64,000 nt of DNA from an uncultured Bacteroidales bacterium. Its GTDB lineage: Bacteria; Bacteroidota; Bacteroidia; Bacteroidales; UBA932. The stretch spans positions 1 through 64,000 of the forward strand of contig CAKUYQ010000001.1 in NCBI GenBank assembly GCA_934717185.1, written 5' to 3'. Both the position numbers and the translations under genes were made by a program. This document shows positions 8,381 through 17,405 of this stretch, in pieces (positions within the stretch are counted from its first letter, which is position 1; every line of letters begins with the position of its first letter). Below the pieces are notes generated by a model. That model made no database searches and had not been told where the DNA came from. It was given only the letters and a program-made list of their open reading frames with translations.

Positions 8381-9591
8381 TGTACATCTTTATTCCATGC
8401 AAGCTTTTTATACGCTGCTGTAAGTACCGTATTCTCCTCTGTGATATATGAGGTTATGCCGCATGTCCTGTCTATCTTTATGTTAATGAAATTTTCCGTA
8501 GCATTCTTATAAATTGTTACCTTGTCTAAAGCCTGTTTTAGGGCTGTAAAGTCCTCACCTCCACCGGATAGCACCTCCATATAGTTCTCAAAATCGTAGA
8601 ACCAATGTTTGTTCAATCTGTAATAACGCTGTATAGATGATCTGTTGATACTAAGAATATTGTCCCTCTGTTTTTCAAATATTGTCTTTGCAGCTGCGGC
8701 CACATCATTAAGTCCATCAGTTTTGAATGCCCCTATTGTCGCACTTCTATAAGTACCGCTCTGTCTGTTATAGTGATTATAATACGCCTCTGCTATACCC
8801 TTTGCATTAACAACATCTTCATACATATATCCAACTATATCTGTATATGGGAATCCTGAGGCCAGTACTTCGGCAGGCGATGCAATAAAATAATCCGTAA
8901 CATCCTTAAGTTCGTAGAGAACCTCTATATTGCTCATAAGGCAGGCATCAAACAGAATGAACTCCAGTTTGTAGGGAATAGCCTTGGCCATATCTGTAAT
9001 CTCCATCTCTACCAATGCTGTTCCATCTGCATCTGTCTCAGATCCAAAACTCTTTACCATGTGTGCATACGGATCCGGCGCATTAAGGCTCATTGCGGCA
9101 GCTGCACTGCTTGGATATCCTGTGGGATTTGAGTAAAACCCGGATGGCAACCACCCCGTTCCATGAGAAGATAACACAAGACCATATTTCTCTGCCGGAC
9201 ACAGCGTCTGTACAATGCTTAGCACATTTTTAAGTGTGGTTGAGTTTGCAGAGACTGTGGCGGAAGGGAACTTGTACAGCGTATCCACAGCAACCTCTCC
9301 ACCGTTATGAGATACCTTTAGAAGCACAGGATTTTTTCCACTCAGGTGCGAATAAATAACAAGGTTGTCATCACTTGGCAACTTGCTGTTTTTTATACTG
9401 TTTATATTTGATATTATGTTTCCCGACAAATTATTGTTTGCCGCCATATAGAAAAGTACAGTCTTTTTCTGCACAGCTATCTCCGGTGAATCCGGGGATA
9501 CAGCCTTACATGAAGCTAACAATTGCGCAAAAGCAACAAAAAACAATATGTAGAAAAAACTTACACACATCTTACCCTTGCCACTATTCAT
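8365..9591 (-). CDS. Clostripain-related (C11) cysteine peptidase, lipoprotein
   Basis: A 408-aa envelope cysteine peptidase of clan CD. The catalytic His is in LSSHGTGW and the nucleophile Cys in LFDACLMSN, the usual C11 spacing. The N-terminus is a lipoprotein signal ending LLASC. I start at the ATG at 9591 (MNSGKGK, supplying the basic n-region); ATG 9570 is also possible. The frame stays open to 9693, but that extension is encoded by purine-rich intergenic repeat (Lys/Glu/Arg/Gly-rich) and is probably untranslated. The protein could process surface or secreted proteins, as C11 enzymes do elsewhere; its target is unknown. Confidence 0.85.
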   Translation of the reverse strand: MNSGKGKMCVSFFYILFFVAFAQLLASCKAVSPDSPEIAVQKKTVLFYMAANNNLSGNIISNINSIKNSKLPSDDNLVIYSHLSGKNPVLLKVSHNGGEVAVDTLYKFPSATVSANSTTLKNVLSIVQTLCPAEKYGLVLSSHGTGWLPSGFYSNPTGYPSSAAAAMSLNAPDPYAHMVKSFGSETDADGTALVEMEITDMAKAIPYKLEFILFDACLMSNIEVLYELKDVTDYFIASPAEVLASGFPYTDIVGYMYEDVVNAKGIAEAYYNHYNRQSGTYRSATIGAFKTDGLNDVAAAAKTIFEKQRDNILSINRSSIQRYYRLNKHWFYDFENYMEVLSGGGEDFTALKQALDKVTIYKNATENFINIKIDRTCGITSYITEENTVLTAAYKKLAWNKDVQMIAD

Positions 9592-9599
9592 GCCATCTT

Positions 9600-9671
9600 T
9601 ACCATCTCTCCCCTTCATACTCTCTCTCCTCTCTATACCCTCTTTACTCTCTTTACACTCTTTACCCTTTG
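9600..9671. repeat. Purine repeat tract upstream of the C11 gene
   Basis: Minus-strand units of the form GTAAAGAGNG, the same family as at 10253, 28473, 33295, 49042, 49113, 52322 and 62718. It overlaps the possible N-terminal extension of the peptidase. Confidence 0.7.
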
Positions 9672-9761
9672 TCACAGTCATAATACAGTACATTTAAATA
9701 ACTTTTATTCGTTTGAAAATCTGTCTGATCCTTTCAGACAGAACGCAAATATAGTAACAGC

Positions 9762-10130
9762 TTACTTAAAAATGAAATACACTGCCAAAATAAGAAGCCC
9801 GAATGCTACAAGGTGATTCCATTTAAAAGCCTCTGTCTGGAAGAAAAGCAGAGAAAAAAGCACAAATACCAACAGAGATATTACCTCCTGAATGACCTTT
9901 AATTGAACCAACGAAAAAGGACCTCCAAAGTTGTTGAACCCTATCCTGTTTGCAGGAACTTGGCAACAATACTCAAAAAAGGCAACTAGCCAGCTTATCA
10001 AAATTATGCCGAATAATCCCAATTTAGGGAGTAATTTATCCGTCTGAAACTTCAAATGCCCGTACCATGCAAGCGTCATAAATGTATTGGAAACAACCAA
10101 AAGTATTATAGTTATTATACCTCTTCCCAT
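9762..10130 (-). CDS. DUF486 family membrane protein (DMT-like)
   Basis: A 122-aa protein with four predicted membrane helices. The DUF486 signatures are clear: NTFMTLAWYGHLKF, FFEYCCQVPANRIG and LKVIQEV. The family is related to half-size drug/metabolite transporters; its substrate is unknown. A TTG at 10160 would add ten residues, but it lies inside a minus-strand -7 box (10158-10165), so the ATG at 10130 (MGRGI) is the sensible start. Confidence 0.85.
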   Translation of the reverse strand: MGRGIITIILLVVSNTFMTLAWYGHLKFQTDKLLPKLGLFGIILISWLVAFFEYCCQVPANRIGFNNFGGPFSLVQLKVIQEVISLLVFVLFSLLFFQTEAFKWNHLVAFGLLILAVYFIFK

Positions 10131-10157
10131 TTTGTAACTATTTATTTTATCAGCTTG

Positions 10158-10165
10158 CAAAGATA
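10158..10165 (-). promoter_or_regulatory. -7 box for the DUF486 gene
   Basis: Reads TATCTTTG on the minus strand, matching TAnnTTTG. Transcription would begin about 20 bases before the ATG at 10130. Confidence 0.5.
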
Positions 10166-10365
10166 CACTATAAAAGTTTATTGTTGAGAGTTTATAGTGT
10201 ATAGTTATTTGGCTTTGGCTTTGGCGATATATAAGTTTATAGTGTATAGAGGGTAAAGAGAGGAAAGAAAGTATAGAAAGTAAAGATAGTAAGGAAGGTT
10301 AAGTTGATTAACTTACTATAAACTATAAACTCTAAATTATATTAGGGAGGCCAACGCTAACGCAG
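10166..10365. repeat. Mosaic intergenic repeat block A
   Basis: In order: TTTATAGT units, GGCTTTGGCTTTGGC, a GTAAAGAGAGG purine tract, AAGTTGATTAAC, ACTATAAACTATAAAC, then GCCAACGCTAACGC. The same order recurs at 52277-52441, so these are homologous composite repeats. No gene is seen here. Confidence 0.8.
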
Positions 10366-10452
10366 CTGCTGAGAACAAAACGATAAGATAAGTGTTAACA
10401 GTATAAATAATTATAAAAAAAGTCATAAATTTGTTTGTTAAAAAAGTTTATT

Positions 10453-10656
10453 ATGAAACCGAACAGCGTTTTAACATTTCTTGCAGGAGCTGCACTTGGT
10501 GCAGGACTTGCCATTTTGTTTGCACCTCACAGTGGAGCGGAAACAAGACGAAGAATTAGAGAAAGGGCAAAAAGAGATTATGATTCTGTAAAGGATAAGG
10601 TCAACGCAGCCAAGCAAAAGATTCAGGATAGTGTAAATGAGGCAGCAGAAGCATAA
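10453..10656 (+). CDS. YtxH-like small envelope protein
   Basis: A 67-aa protein with a single hydrophobic, Gly/Ala-rich helix (FLAGAALGAGLAILFAP). A HSGAETRRRIRERAKR motif and a charged helical tail follow. This is the YtxH/general-stress pattern, found in many small membrane-linked proteins of unknown mechanism. Translation should start at the ATG at 10453; a TTG at 10435 would add MLKKFI. It is followed by a holin-like membrane protein and a 98-aa protein in the same direction, an arrangement that looks like one functional group. Confidence 0.8.
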   Translation: MKPNSVLTFLAGAALGAGLAILFAPHSGAETRRRIRERAKRDYDSVKDKVNAAKQKIQDSVNEAAEA

Positions 10657-10659
10657 GAA

Positions 10660-10776
10660 CTATTTTGATGCTTTGGCGTTAGCGTTTACATTGACGGTTA
10701 GCATTAACTTTAAAAATTAAAGAAGGCCAACGCCAACGCTAAAGCCAAAGCTATAAACTATAAACTATAAACTATA
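10660..10776. repeat. Mosaic repeat block B, ending in CTATAAA tandem repeats
   Basis: GCYAAH hexamers in both orientations, then three full and one partial copies of the heptamer CTATAAA. The last copy runs directly into the ATG at 10777, so it occupies the ribosome-binding position of the next gene. Confidence 0.85.
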
Positions 10777-11139
10777 ATGGGTGCAGCTTCTTACAAAGAA
10801 GAAACGGATGTTACCGTAAAGGGGCTCCGCGATGATATAAAAGAATATATCAATCTAAAGGTAGATGAATATAAATTAAGGGGTGTTGAAGGACTTGCAA
10901 CACTAACTAACAAAGCCATCTTCCTTGTCCTCACTACCATGGTAGGAGGGGTGATACTACAATTGGCAGGACTTTCCATTGCACTGTTAATTGCACAATT
11001 GGTTGGTAACATGGCATTGGGTTTTGCAATAGTGGCAATTGCTTTTGTTATTGTATTGGCTGTTCTTTACGCAACAAGAAAGCGGCTTTTTCTAAACCGT
11101 CTTGTTAAGATGTATATAGATCTTTTTTTTAAAGAGTAG
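10777..11139 (+). CDS. Holin-superfamily III-like membrane protein
   Basis: A 120-aa protein. The N-terminus (1-45) is charged and helical, two adjacent membrane helices cover about residues 47-100, and the tail is basic. This resembles the phage-holin-3_6/DUF1469 group, which in non-phage settings are conserved inner-membrane proteins of unknown role. No phage genes are nearby. The start codon follows a heptamer repeat tract with no purine-rich ribosome-binding site. Confidence 0.7.
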   Translation: MGAASYKEETDVTVKGLRDDIKEYINLKVDEYKLRGVEGLATLTNKAIFLVLTTMVGGVILQLAGLSIALLIAQLVGNMALGFAIVAIAFVIVLAVLYATRKRLFLNRLVKMYIDLFFKE

Positions 11140-11172
11140 TATATTGTATAGTTAGTAGTATTAAACCAAAAT

Positions 11173-11469
11173 ATGAGAAAGATTTTTGACTATAAACCCT
11201 CACACAACTATTTGAATATAAGCTCTATGGAGGAACTAAAATTGGCTAAAATACAATTGAGGGGTGAGATACGGGAAAAGGAGCGTGATATATGCGATGA
11301 TTTTAATGAAGTAGTATATATGCTGAGCCCGGGAAGGATTATGGCAGCGATAAGTTCCAAGTTCGATCTCGTAAATGACATCGCATTGGGGATCAAAAGA
11401 GGATATCGTTTCATTCATGATATAATGAACGGTAGTCATGAGGAAAAAGAATCCAAAGACAAAAACTAA
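11173..11469 (+). CDS. Conserved hypothetical protein, 98 aa
   Basis: I do not recognise a named domain. The protein is mostly helical and charged. A central amphipathic or mildly hydrophobic stretch (SPGRIMAAISSKFDLVNDIALGIKRGYRFIHDIM) suggests peripheral membrane contact, and the C-terminus is Glu/Lys-rich. It follows the holin-like gene by 33 bases and precedes the dipeptidyl peptidase III gene by 17, so it could be co-transcribed with either. Confidence 0.65.
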   Translation: MRKIFDYKPSHNYLNISSMEELKLAKIQLRGEIREKERDICDDFNEVVYMLSPGRIMAAISSKFDLVNDIALGIKRGYRFIHDIMNGSHEEKESKDKN

Positions 11470-11486
11470 CACAAATAAACTTATAT

Positions 11487-13553
11487 ATGAACTTATTAAA
11501 AACTATGCTAAGCACATGCGTTATAGGCAGTACTCTTGCATTTTCGTCGTGCAATGAGGAGAAAAAAACAAAGGACGAGGGATTTAAGTATATAGCGGAG
11601 GAATTTGCCGACCTGCAGATTCTACGTTATAGAATACCCGGATGGGACTCATTGTCGGTGAACCAAAAGGCTTATATCTACCATCTTTCAGAGGCTGCAA
11701 AGTGCGGTAGGGATATATTCTTTGACCAAAACTTTAAATATAACCTTAAGATAAGGAGAGTTTTGGAGAATATAATAGAGAACTACAATGGTGACAGGGA
11801 GAGCAAAGATTTCAATGATTTTTTGGTTTATGCAAAAAGGGTCTTCTTTAGCAACGGTATCCATCACCATTATGCAGAGGATAAATTCTTCCCCGGCTGT
11901 TCGCAGGAATATTTCAAGAGCCTTATGGAGGCTACAGGACAGGAGAATCTTACAGCAGAACTACTTCCTGTGATTTTTGATCCCGCATTGTATTCGCAAA
12001 GAAAGTACACAGGCAAAGATTTGGATCTTATAGAGGCTTCTGCCGTAAATTATTACGGAGAGGGGATTACCAAGGATGAGGTCAACAAATTTTATGCAGA
12101 CAAGGAGGCTGCTGATATAAAAGCCGGCGGTTTTAAGAATGGCGTGAACCCAACACCAATAGCGTACGGACTCAACAGCAAACTTGTAAAGGAGGATGGA
12201 AAGATTGTGGAGAAGGTCTACAAGGTAGACGGTATGTACAGCAACAGTATAAAGGAGATTATAAAACATCTGAAAGATGCTGCTGCGGTTGCAGAGAACG
12301 ATACCCAGAGGAACTATATAGCAAAACTTATTGAGTACTATACAACCGGAGACCTTAAGACGTGGGATGAGTATAATATTGCGTGGGTGCAAGATACAGA
12401 TTCTCAGGTAGATTTCATTAACGGGTTCATTGAGGATTACAACGATCCTCTTGGAAGGAAGGCTGCATGGGAAGCATCTATCAACTTTAAAGATATAGAG
12501 GCATCTCGAAGAACACATATCATAAGTGACAATGCCCAGTGGTTTGAAGATAATTCGCCTGTAGACAAACGCTTTAAAAAGGATGAAGTAAAGGGTGTAT
12601 CTGCAAAGGTGATAACAGTGGCATGCCTTGCCGGAGACTGCTATCCCTCAACCCCAATTGGCATTAATCTTCCAAATTCAAACTGGATTAGAAAAGACTA
12701 CGGTTCAAAATCTGTTACAATTGCCAATATCACAGATGCATACAATAAGGCTTCTCAGGAATCTCCAAAGAGCATTCTTACAGAGTTCGCATGGGATCAG
12801 GAGGAGATAGACATGTGCAAGAAGTTCGGTACTCTTACAGATGACCTTCATACAGATCTTCATGAGTGCTTGGGACATGGCTCAGGAAAACTGTTGCCGG
12901 GAGTTCCTGAATCTGCTTTAGGAGAGTATAACTCTGCCTTGGAGGAGACCCGTGCAGACCTGTTTGCACTATATTACCTTGCAGATCCAAAATTGGTGGA
13001 GCTTGGTATTCTTCCAGATACAACGGCATATAGAGCAGAATATGCAAACTATATAAGAAACGGTATCTTTACCCAGTTTACAAGAGTTGAATTAGGCAAG
13101 ACCAATACAGAGGCGCACATGCAGAACAGGAAACTTATAGCAGACTGGTGTTATGAGAAAGGTCTTAAAGAGAATAATCCCGGTGCAGAAAAGGATGTTA
13201 TCGAGAAGAGAGTAAGAGATGGGAAGACCTACTTTGTGATTACAGATTACCATGCTCTAAGGTTACTGTTCGGCAAACTTCTATCCGAGATTCAGCGAGT
13301 AAAGTCAGAGGGCGATTTCAAAGCCGGCAAGAATCTTATTGAAACATACGCTGTGCATATAGATCCGCAACTCCACAAAGAGGTTAAAGAGAGATATGAG
13401 ACACTTAATCTTAAACCATACAAGGGATTCATTAATCCTGTTATAACTCCGGTAGTTAAAGATGGAAAAGTTGTAGATTATGCAGTAAGCTATGACCAAA
13501 GCTTCTTAGATCAGATGATGGAATACGGCAAAAAATACAGTTTTGAAGAGTAG
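11487..13553 (+). CDS. Dipeptidyl peptidase III (M49), lipoprotein
   Basis: A zinc exopeptidase that removes dipeptides from the N-termini of oligopeptides. The 688-aa protein has the M49 signature HECLGH near residues 457-462 (two His ligands and the catalytic Glu). The second motif EETRAD, near 485, supplies the third ligand. A type II signal peptide ending SSC (Cys23) suggests envelope anchoring, as for bacterial M49 enzymes that feed on extracellular peptides. A terminator follows at 13590. Confidence 0.93.
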   Translation: MNLLKTMLSTCVIGSTLAFSSCNEEKKTKDEGFKYIAEEFADLQILRYRIPGWDSLSVNQKAYIYHLSEAAKCGRDIFFDQNFKYNLKIRRVLENIIENYNGDRESKDFNDFLVYAKRVFFSNGIHHHYAEDKFFPGCSQEYFKSLMEATGQENLTAELLPVIFDPALYSQRKYTGKDLDLIEASAVNYYGEGITKDEVNKFYADKEAADIKAGGFKNGVNPTPIAYGLNSKLVKEDGKIVEKVYKVDGMYSNSIKEIIKHLKDAAAVAENDTQRNYIAKLIEYYTTGDLKTWDEYNIAWVQDTDSQVDFINGFIEDYNDPLGRKAAWEASINFKDIEASRRTHIISDNAQWFEDNSPVDKRFKKDEVKGVSAKVITVACLAGDCYPSTPIGINLPNSNWIRKDYGSKSVTIANITDAYNKASQESPKSILTEFAWDQEEIDMCKKFGTLTDDLHTDLHECLGHGSGKLLPGVPESALGEYNSALEETRADLFALYYLADPKLVELGILPDTTAYRAEYANYIRNGIFTQFTRVELGKTNTEAHMQNRKLIADWCYEKGLKENNPGAEKDVIEKRVRDGKTYFVITDYHALRLLFGKLLSEIQRVKSEGDFKAGKNLIETYAVHIDPQLHKEVKERYETLNLKPYKGFINPVITPVVKDGKVVDYAVSYDQSFLDQMMEYGKKYSFEE

Positions 13554-13589
13554 TATTTATTGTATTTTTGCTAAAATCAGATAGATGAA

Positions 13590-13633
13590 AGTTGCAAGAT
13601 TTTGTCATAAAACAGGATCTTGCAATTTTTTTT
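13590..13633 (+). terminator. Intrinsic terminator after the DPP III gene
   Basis: TTGCAAGAT (13592-13600) pairs with ATCTTGCAA (13617-13625) and is followed by eight T. Confidence 0.85.
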
Positions 13634-13664
13634 GCATTTTATAAGCCGTTTTTGTCTGTATTGT

Positions 13665-13695
13665 TTTGATTTTACAAAATATATTCATACTTTTG
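13665..13695 (+). promoter_or_regulatory. Promoter for ridA-rho
   Basis: TTTG (13665-13668), 19 bases, TACTTTTG (13688-13695): a full match to the Bacteroidetes consensus. It predicts a leader of about 180 bases before ATG 13880. That leader (about 13700-13879) is AT-rich and I see no strong structure in it. Confidence 0.7.
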
Positions 13696-13879
13696 TCGTT
13701 ACCGTAGAGCAGGGAGTTTAATGCTTAATTAATGTCTCTTTCTCTGTTTAGGTTTTCTTAAATATTTCTTTTAATAAATTCTCTAATCAGTTGCTGTTTT
13801 AAAATTGTTATGAGAGTTACCATTTGTTAAAAAGAATCAGAATTTTTTTTGAAATTTTTTAAATTAATTTATACATATT

Positions 13880-14257
13880 ATGAAGAAAATTGTAGCAAGT
13901 CCAAAAGCGCCTAAGGCCGTTGGTACTTACAGCCAAGCTGTTATAGCAGATAAAACCATTTATGTTTCGGGTCAGCTCCCAATAGATGCAACAACAGGAG
14001 AGTTTGTTCCGGGTGGAATAAAGGAGCAGTTGCATCAGGTATTCAAAAATCTGCAATATGTTTTGGAAGAGGGCGGTTACTCTTTTGACGATGTAGTAAA
14101 GACAAATGTGTACCTTTCAGATATGGCTAATTTTGCAGCTTTGAATGAGGTATATGCCCTATATTTTAAGGAGCCATACCCTGCAAGAGTAGCATTTCAG
14201 GTAGCGGCTTTGCCAAAGAATGCGTTGGTAGAGATAGAGGTTATAGCAGTAAAGTAA
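13880..14257 (+). CDS. ridA: RidA family enamine/imine deaminase
   Basis: RidA proteins hydrolyse reactive enamine/imine intermediates produced by PLP enzymes. The 125-aa length is typical. Signatures include VSGQLPIDATTG, the DVVKTNVYLSDM segment and the C-terminal PYPARVAFQVAALPKNALVEIEVIA, which contains the conserved Arg. It lies 19 bases upstream of rho and probably shares its transcript. No partner gene shows which amino-acid pathway it serves here. Confidence 0.92.
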   Translation: MKKIVASPKAPKAVGTYSQAVIADKTIYVSGQLPIDATTGEFVPGGIKEQLHQVFKNLQYVLEEGGYSFDDVVKTNVYLSDMANFAALNEVYALYFKEPYPARVAFQVAALPKNALVEIEVIAVK

Positions 14258-14276
14258 ATTTATCCCATTATCTGTA

Positions 14277-16142
14277 ATGTACGATATAATAGAATTGAGC
14301 AATAAAAGTTTGGATGAACTTTATGCAATAGCGGAGGAGCTTAAAATCACAAAGGTAAAATCCTATTCCAAAGAGGATCTTGTCTATAAAATATTGGATG
14401 AGCAGGCTATTCAAGGAATAGGGAGACCTATGAGAAAGCAGAGAGCCAGAATCAAACAGCCTGTAAAAACCGCTGCTGTACCGGTTGAGTCTGCAGATGC
14501 TCCGGTGAAAGAACCTGCGGTTGAACAGACAGCAGATAACGTAACAAATAATAAGGCTAAAGATGCTCAGGTAGTGAATGAGAAGGCTAAAGAGGAGCCT
14601 GCAGCATTGGATATACAGCCTGTTCAGCCCGTTAAGGCTAAGCGTGGCAGAAAACCTAAAGCAGCCTCTGTAGTAGTTCCAAGTGATGCATCAGATACTA
14701 AAATAGACGATATCCTATCAACTATTGTAGACGACGATGAACAGGAAACAAAACAGGAAAATCAGCAGGAGCGTGCAGGCGGCAGAACGGGGATAAAGGG
14801 AATCGCAGGCCCGGGCAATCAGGGAAGAAAGCGTGCCAGAATAGGCAATGTAAGCAACGTCCCTGCTAACCAGCCGGTAAATGTAGAAGATGACAATTCA
14901 ACTCTTTTTCCCGACGACCAATCCAAGGATTTAGATAGCGACAGACAATTCAAAACAGATTATCAGGGGGAGAGACAGCAATATGATTATCAGGACAAAG
15001 ATAAGAAACAGTCTAAAGTAGAGTTTGAAGGGGTTGTTGAGGCGAGCGGTGTACTTGAGATTATGCCGGACGGATACGGATTTTTGAGATCCTCAGATTA
15101 TAATTACCTTAACTCTCCGGACGATATATACGTATCGCAGTCGCAGATAAAACTCTTTGGTCTAAAGACAGGAGATACACTTCAGGGGGAGATTAAGCCG
15201 CCAAGAGAGGGAGATAAATATTTCCCATTAGTTAAGGTTAATTCCATTAACGGACGTAGTCCTGAATATATAAGAGACCGCGTTCCGTTCGATTTCCTTA
15301 CTCCGCTGTTCCCTAACGAAAAATTCAACCTTACAGACAATGGTCATAACAATATATCTTGCAGAGTAGTAGATCTGTTCACACCAATCGGTAAAGGTCA
15401 GCGTGGCCTTATAGTGGCGCAGCCTAAGACAGGTAAAACTATGTTGCTTAAAGAGATAGCTAATGCAATAGCAGATAACCACCCAGAAGTTTACATGATA
15501 GTCCTTCTTATAGACGAACGTCCCGAGGAGGTTACCGATATGGCCCGTAGCGTTAAGGCAGAGGTTGTAGCCTCTACATTCGACGAACCTGCAGAGAGGC
15601 ATGTTAAGGTAGCAAGCATTGTTCTTGAAAAGGCAAAGCGTTTGGTTGAGTGCGGGCACGATGTTGTTATTCTGTTAGACTCCATTACCCGTTTGGCAAG
15701 AGCCTTCAATACAGTTCAGCCTGCATCGGGGAAGGTGTTGAGCGGTGGTGTTGACGCAAATGCTCTCCATAAACCAAAACGTTTCTTTGGAGCAGCAAGA
15801 AATGTGGAGAACGGAGGCTCCCTTACAATTTTGGCAACAGCCCTTACAGATACAGGTTCAAAGATGGATGAGGTTATCTTTGAGGAGTTTAAAGGAACAG
15901 GTAACATGGAGCTTCAGTTGGATAGAAAACTTGCCAACAAGCGAATATTCCCTGCAGTTGACGTTACACTCTCATCTACTCGTAGAGATGATCTTCTTTA
16001 CAAACCGGATGATGTTAACAGAATATGGCTGCTAAGGAATCATCTTGCAGATATGAACAGCATAGAAGCTATGGAGTTTATGAAGGATAGGTTGGAGAAG
16101 ACTGTGGATAATGCTGAATTTCTTATATCAATGAACAGTTAA
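14277..16142 (+). CDS. rho: Transcription termination factor Rho
   Basis: A hexameric RNA helicase that terminates transcription. The 621-aa product has a Rho N-terminal helical domain (1-48). A disordered Lys/Gln/Asp-rich insertion (about 50-245) follows, of the kind known in Bacteroidetes Rho. Next come the RNA-binding OB fold (about 250-330, EIMPDGYGFLRS) and the ATPase domain with Walker A PKTGKT near 383 and Walker B VVILLDSITRLAR near 462. The stop codon lies inside a perfect 24-bp palindrome that ends the gene. Confidence 0.97.
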   Translation: MYDIIELSNKSLDELYAIAEELKITKVKSYSKEDLVYKILDEQAIQGIGRPMRKQRARIKQPVKTAAVPVESADAPVKEPAVEQTADNVTNNKAKDAQVVNEKAKEEPAALDIQPVQPVKAKRGRKPKAASVVVPSDASDTKIDDILSTIVDDDEQETKQENQQERAGGRTGIKGIAGPGNQGRKRARIGNVSNVPANQPVNVEDDNSTLFPDDQSKDLDSDRQFKTDYQGERQQYDYQDKDKKQSKVEFEGVVEASGVLEIMPDGYGFLRSSDYNYLNSPDDIYVSQSQIKLFGLKTGDTLQGEIKPPREGDKYFPLVKVNSINGRSPEYIRDRVPFDFLTPLFPNEKFNLTDNGHNNISCRVVDLFTPIGKGQRGLIVAQPKTGKTMLLKEIANAIADNHPEVYMIVLLIDERPEEVTDMARSVKAEVVASTFDEPAERHVKVASIVLEKAKRLVECGHDVVILLDSITRLARAFNTVQPASGKVLSGGVDANALHKPKRFFGAARNVENGGSLTILATALTDTGSKMDEVIFEEFKGTGNMELQLDRKLANKRIFPAVDVTLSSTRRDDLLYKPDDVNRIWLLRNHLADMNSIEAMEFMKDRLEKTVDNAEFLISMNS

Positions 16143-16181
16143 AAAAAGGTTGCTTTTGCAACCTTTTTTTAACTGTTCATT
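16130..16181. terminator. Perfect 24-bp palindromic bidirectional terminator
   Basis: AATGAACAGTTA...GGTTGC (16130-16153) and its exact complement (16158-16181) surround a TTTT loop. The A7 and T7 runs lie inside the stem, so it can terminate in both directions. It includes the last codons and stop of rho and ends seven bases from the end of the convergent permease gene. Confidence 0.9.
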
Positions 16182-16187
16182 CTATTA

Positions 16188-17393
16188 TTATAGAACCATA
16201 TAGCAGACAAAGCCTATAACAATTCCAACAATAACGTTTATACCCTTGGCAATAAGAAAATCCATTTTATTGTGGGCGAGAAGCGGTAGTGTACTGTGCC
16301 CGTCCTGTACTATAGAATTAACCAACAATACATAAAATGGGATGGCACCTTGGGCAAACAGTGTTATAAAGATTATGTGCGGCCCGGATTCCGGTATTAT
16401 TCCAATAAGAATCGCAAAGATAAGTACAATAAGTAAGTTGTCTGATATCCAGCTTGTTATATCCAAGTACTGCAATCCTATCTGGCAAATAGCCAATGTT
16501 CCAAATGTCCACAAAAATATAGACAGCGCATGATGTTTTATAAGATGATGCCAGATGTGGTCTTCAATAAAATGCTCTTTTGCCGTAGCTGTAAAGAATA
16601 ACGTTACAATACTAAGCAATGCAAAAAGCACATTTATCCACTGTTCATCCAATATGTTGAATTTAAAACCACCATGGACACTGCTATCATCATAGTTATG
16701 GAATTCATGGAGGCAACACTCATCTGTACATTCGTGCCATACCTGTTCTACAGACTCTCCTGCGTGAGAATGATTGTGAGATTCATCGCCATGGTCGTGA
16801 CCGCCGCATGTGAAGATTCCACCTATAACGGCTCCAATGAAGAGCGCAATGCAGGTCATTATGACAAGCCTTTTTGCAGACGGGTGCTTCATTGGGGCAT
16901 ATGAAGATGCTTTGAAAATAGATGGCGTCTCACAGTCTGAGTTGTGGGAATGATACTCTATATCTTCGTTACAACAGTTGTGACCCACGCTTGGTTCTCT
17001 TCTTTTAAAGATATAATCAGTTAGCATACCCACTATTATCGCAAGAAGAAATAGTATTCCAAATATAAGCAGAGCCTTGCCCGGTATCATAGCCATCAAG
17101 ACAAACGCCTCATCTCCGGATGAAGCAATCATCATTGCAACTAACGCCCCAAAACTTACTAATTTATGGGTATACAGCGAGACCGTTGCAAACCCTCCAA
17201 TGCAACCCGGAATCATTCCAAGACACGTTGCAACAAGGATCTGCTTGAACTTAGATCCTTGAAGTTTGGAAAACCATTTACCGTGGGAGAAAACATTAAA
17301 ATACTCAATCATAAGCATCATAATGAGAACCAGCCCGGTAATAAGAATACTGTTGGAGAGAACATCCCAACCTTGGTGCAAAAATTCTTTCAT
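16188..17393 (-). CDS. ArsP_2-type (PF11449) putative metal permease
   Basis: A polytopic inner-membrane protein, 401 aa with about ten helices, matching the 'putative manganese transporter / 10TM heavy-metal exporter' family. Motifs are LGMIPGCIGGFATVSLYTHK, SSGDEAFV and ESGPHIIFITLFAQG. A central cytoplasmic or periplasmic loop (about residues 140-225) is rich in His, Cys, Asp and Glu (HDHGDESHNHSHAGE, HECTDECCLHEFH), as expected for metal binding. It follows meaB by 12 bases on the same strand. The metal and the direction of transport are not established. Confidence 0.8.
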   Translation of the reverse strand: MKEFLHQGWDVLSNSILITGLVLIMMLMIEYFNVFSHGKWFSKLQGSKFKQILVATCLGMIPGCIGGFATVSLYTHKLVSFGALVAMMIASSGDEAFVLMAMIPGKALLIFGILFLLAIIVGMLTDYIFKRREPSVGHNCCNEDIEYHSHNSDCETPSIFKASSYAPMKHPSAKRLVIMTCIALFIGAVIGGIFTCGGHDHGDESHNHSHAGESVEQVWHECTDECCLHEFHNYDDSSVHGGFKFNILDEQWINVLFALLSIVTLFFTATAKEHFIEDHIWHHLIKHHALSIFLWTFGTLAICQIGLQYLDITSWISDNLLIVLIFAILIGIIPESGPHIIFITLFAQGAIPFYVLLVNSIVQDGHSTLPLLAHNKMDFLIAKGINVIVGIVIGFVCYMVL

Positions 17394-17405
17394 CTTATTA
17401 TGTTG

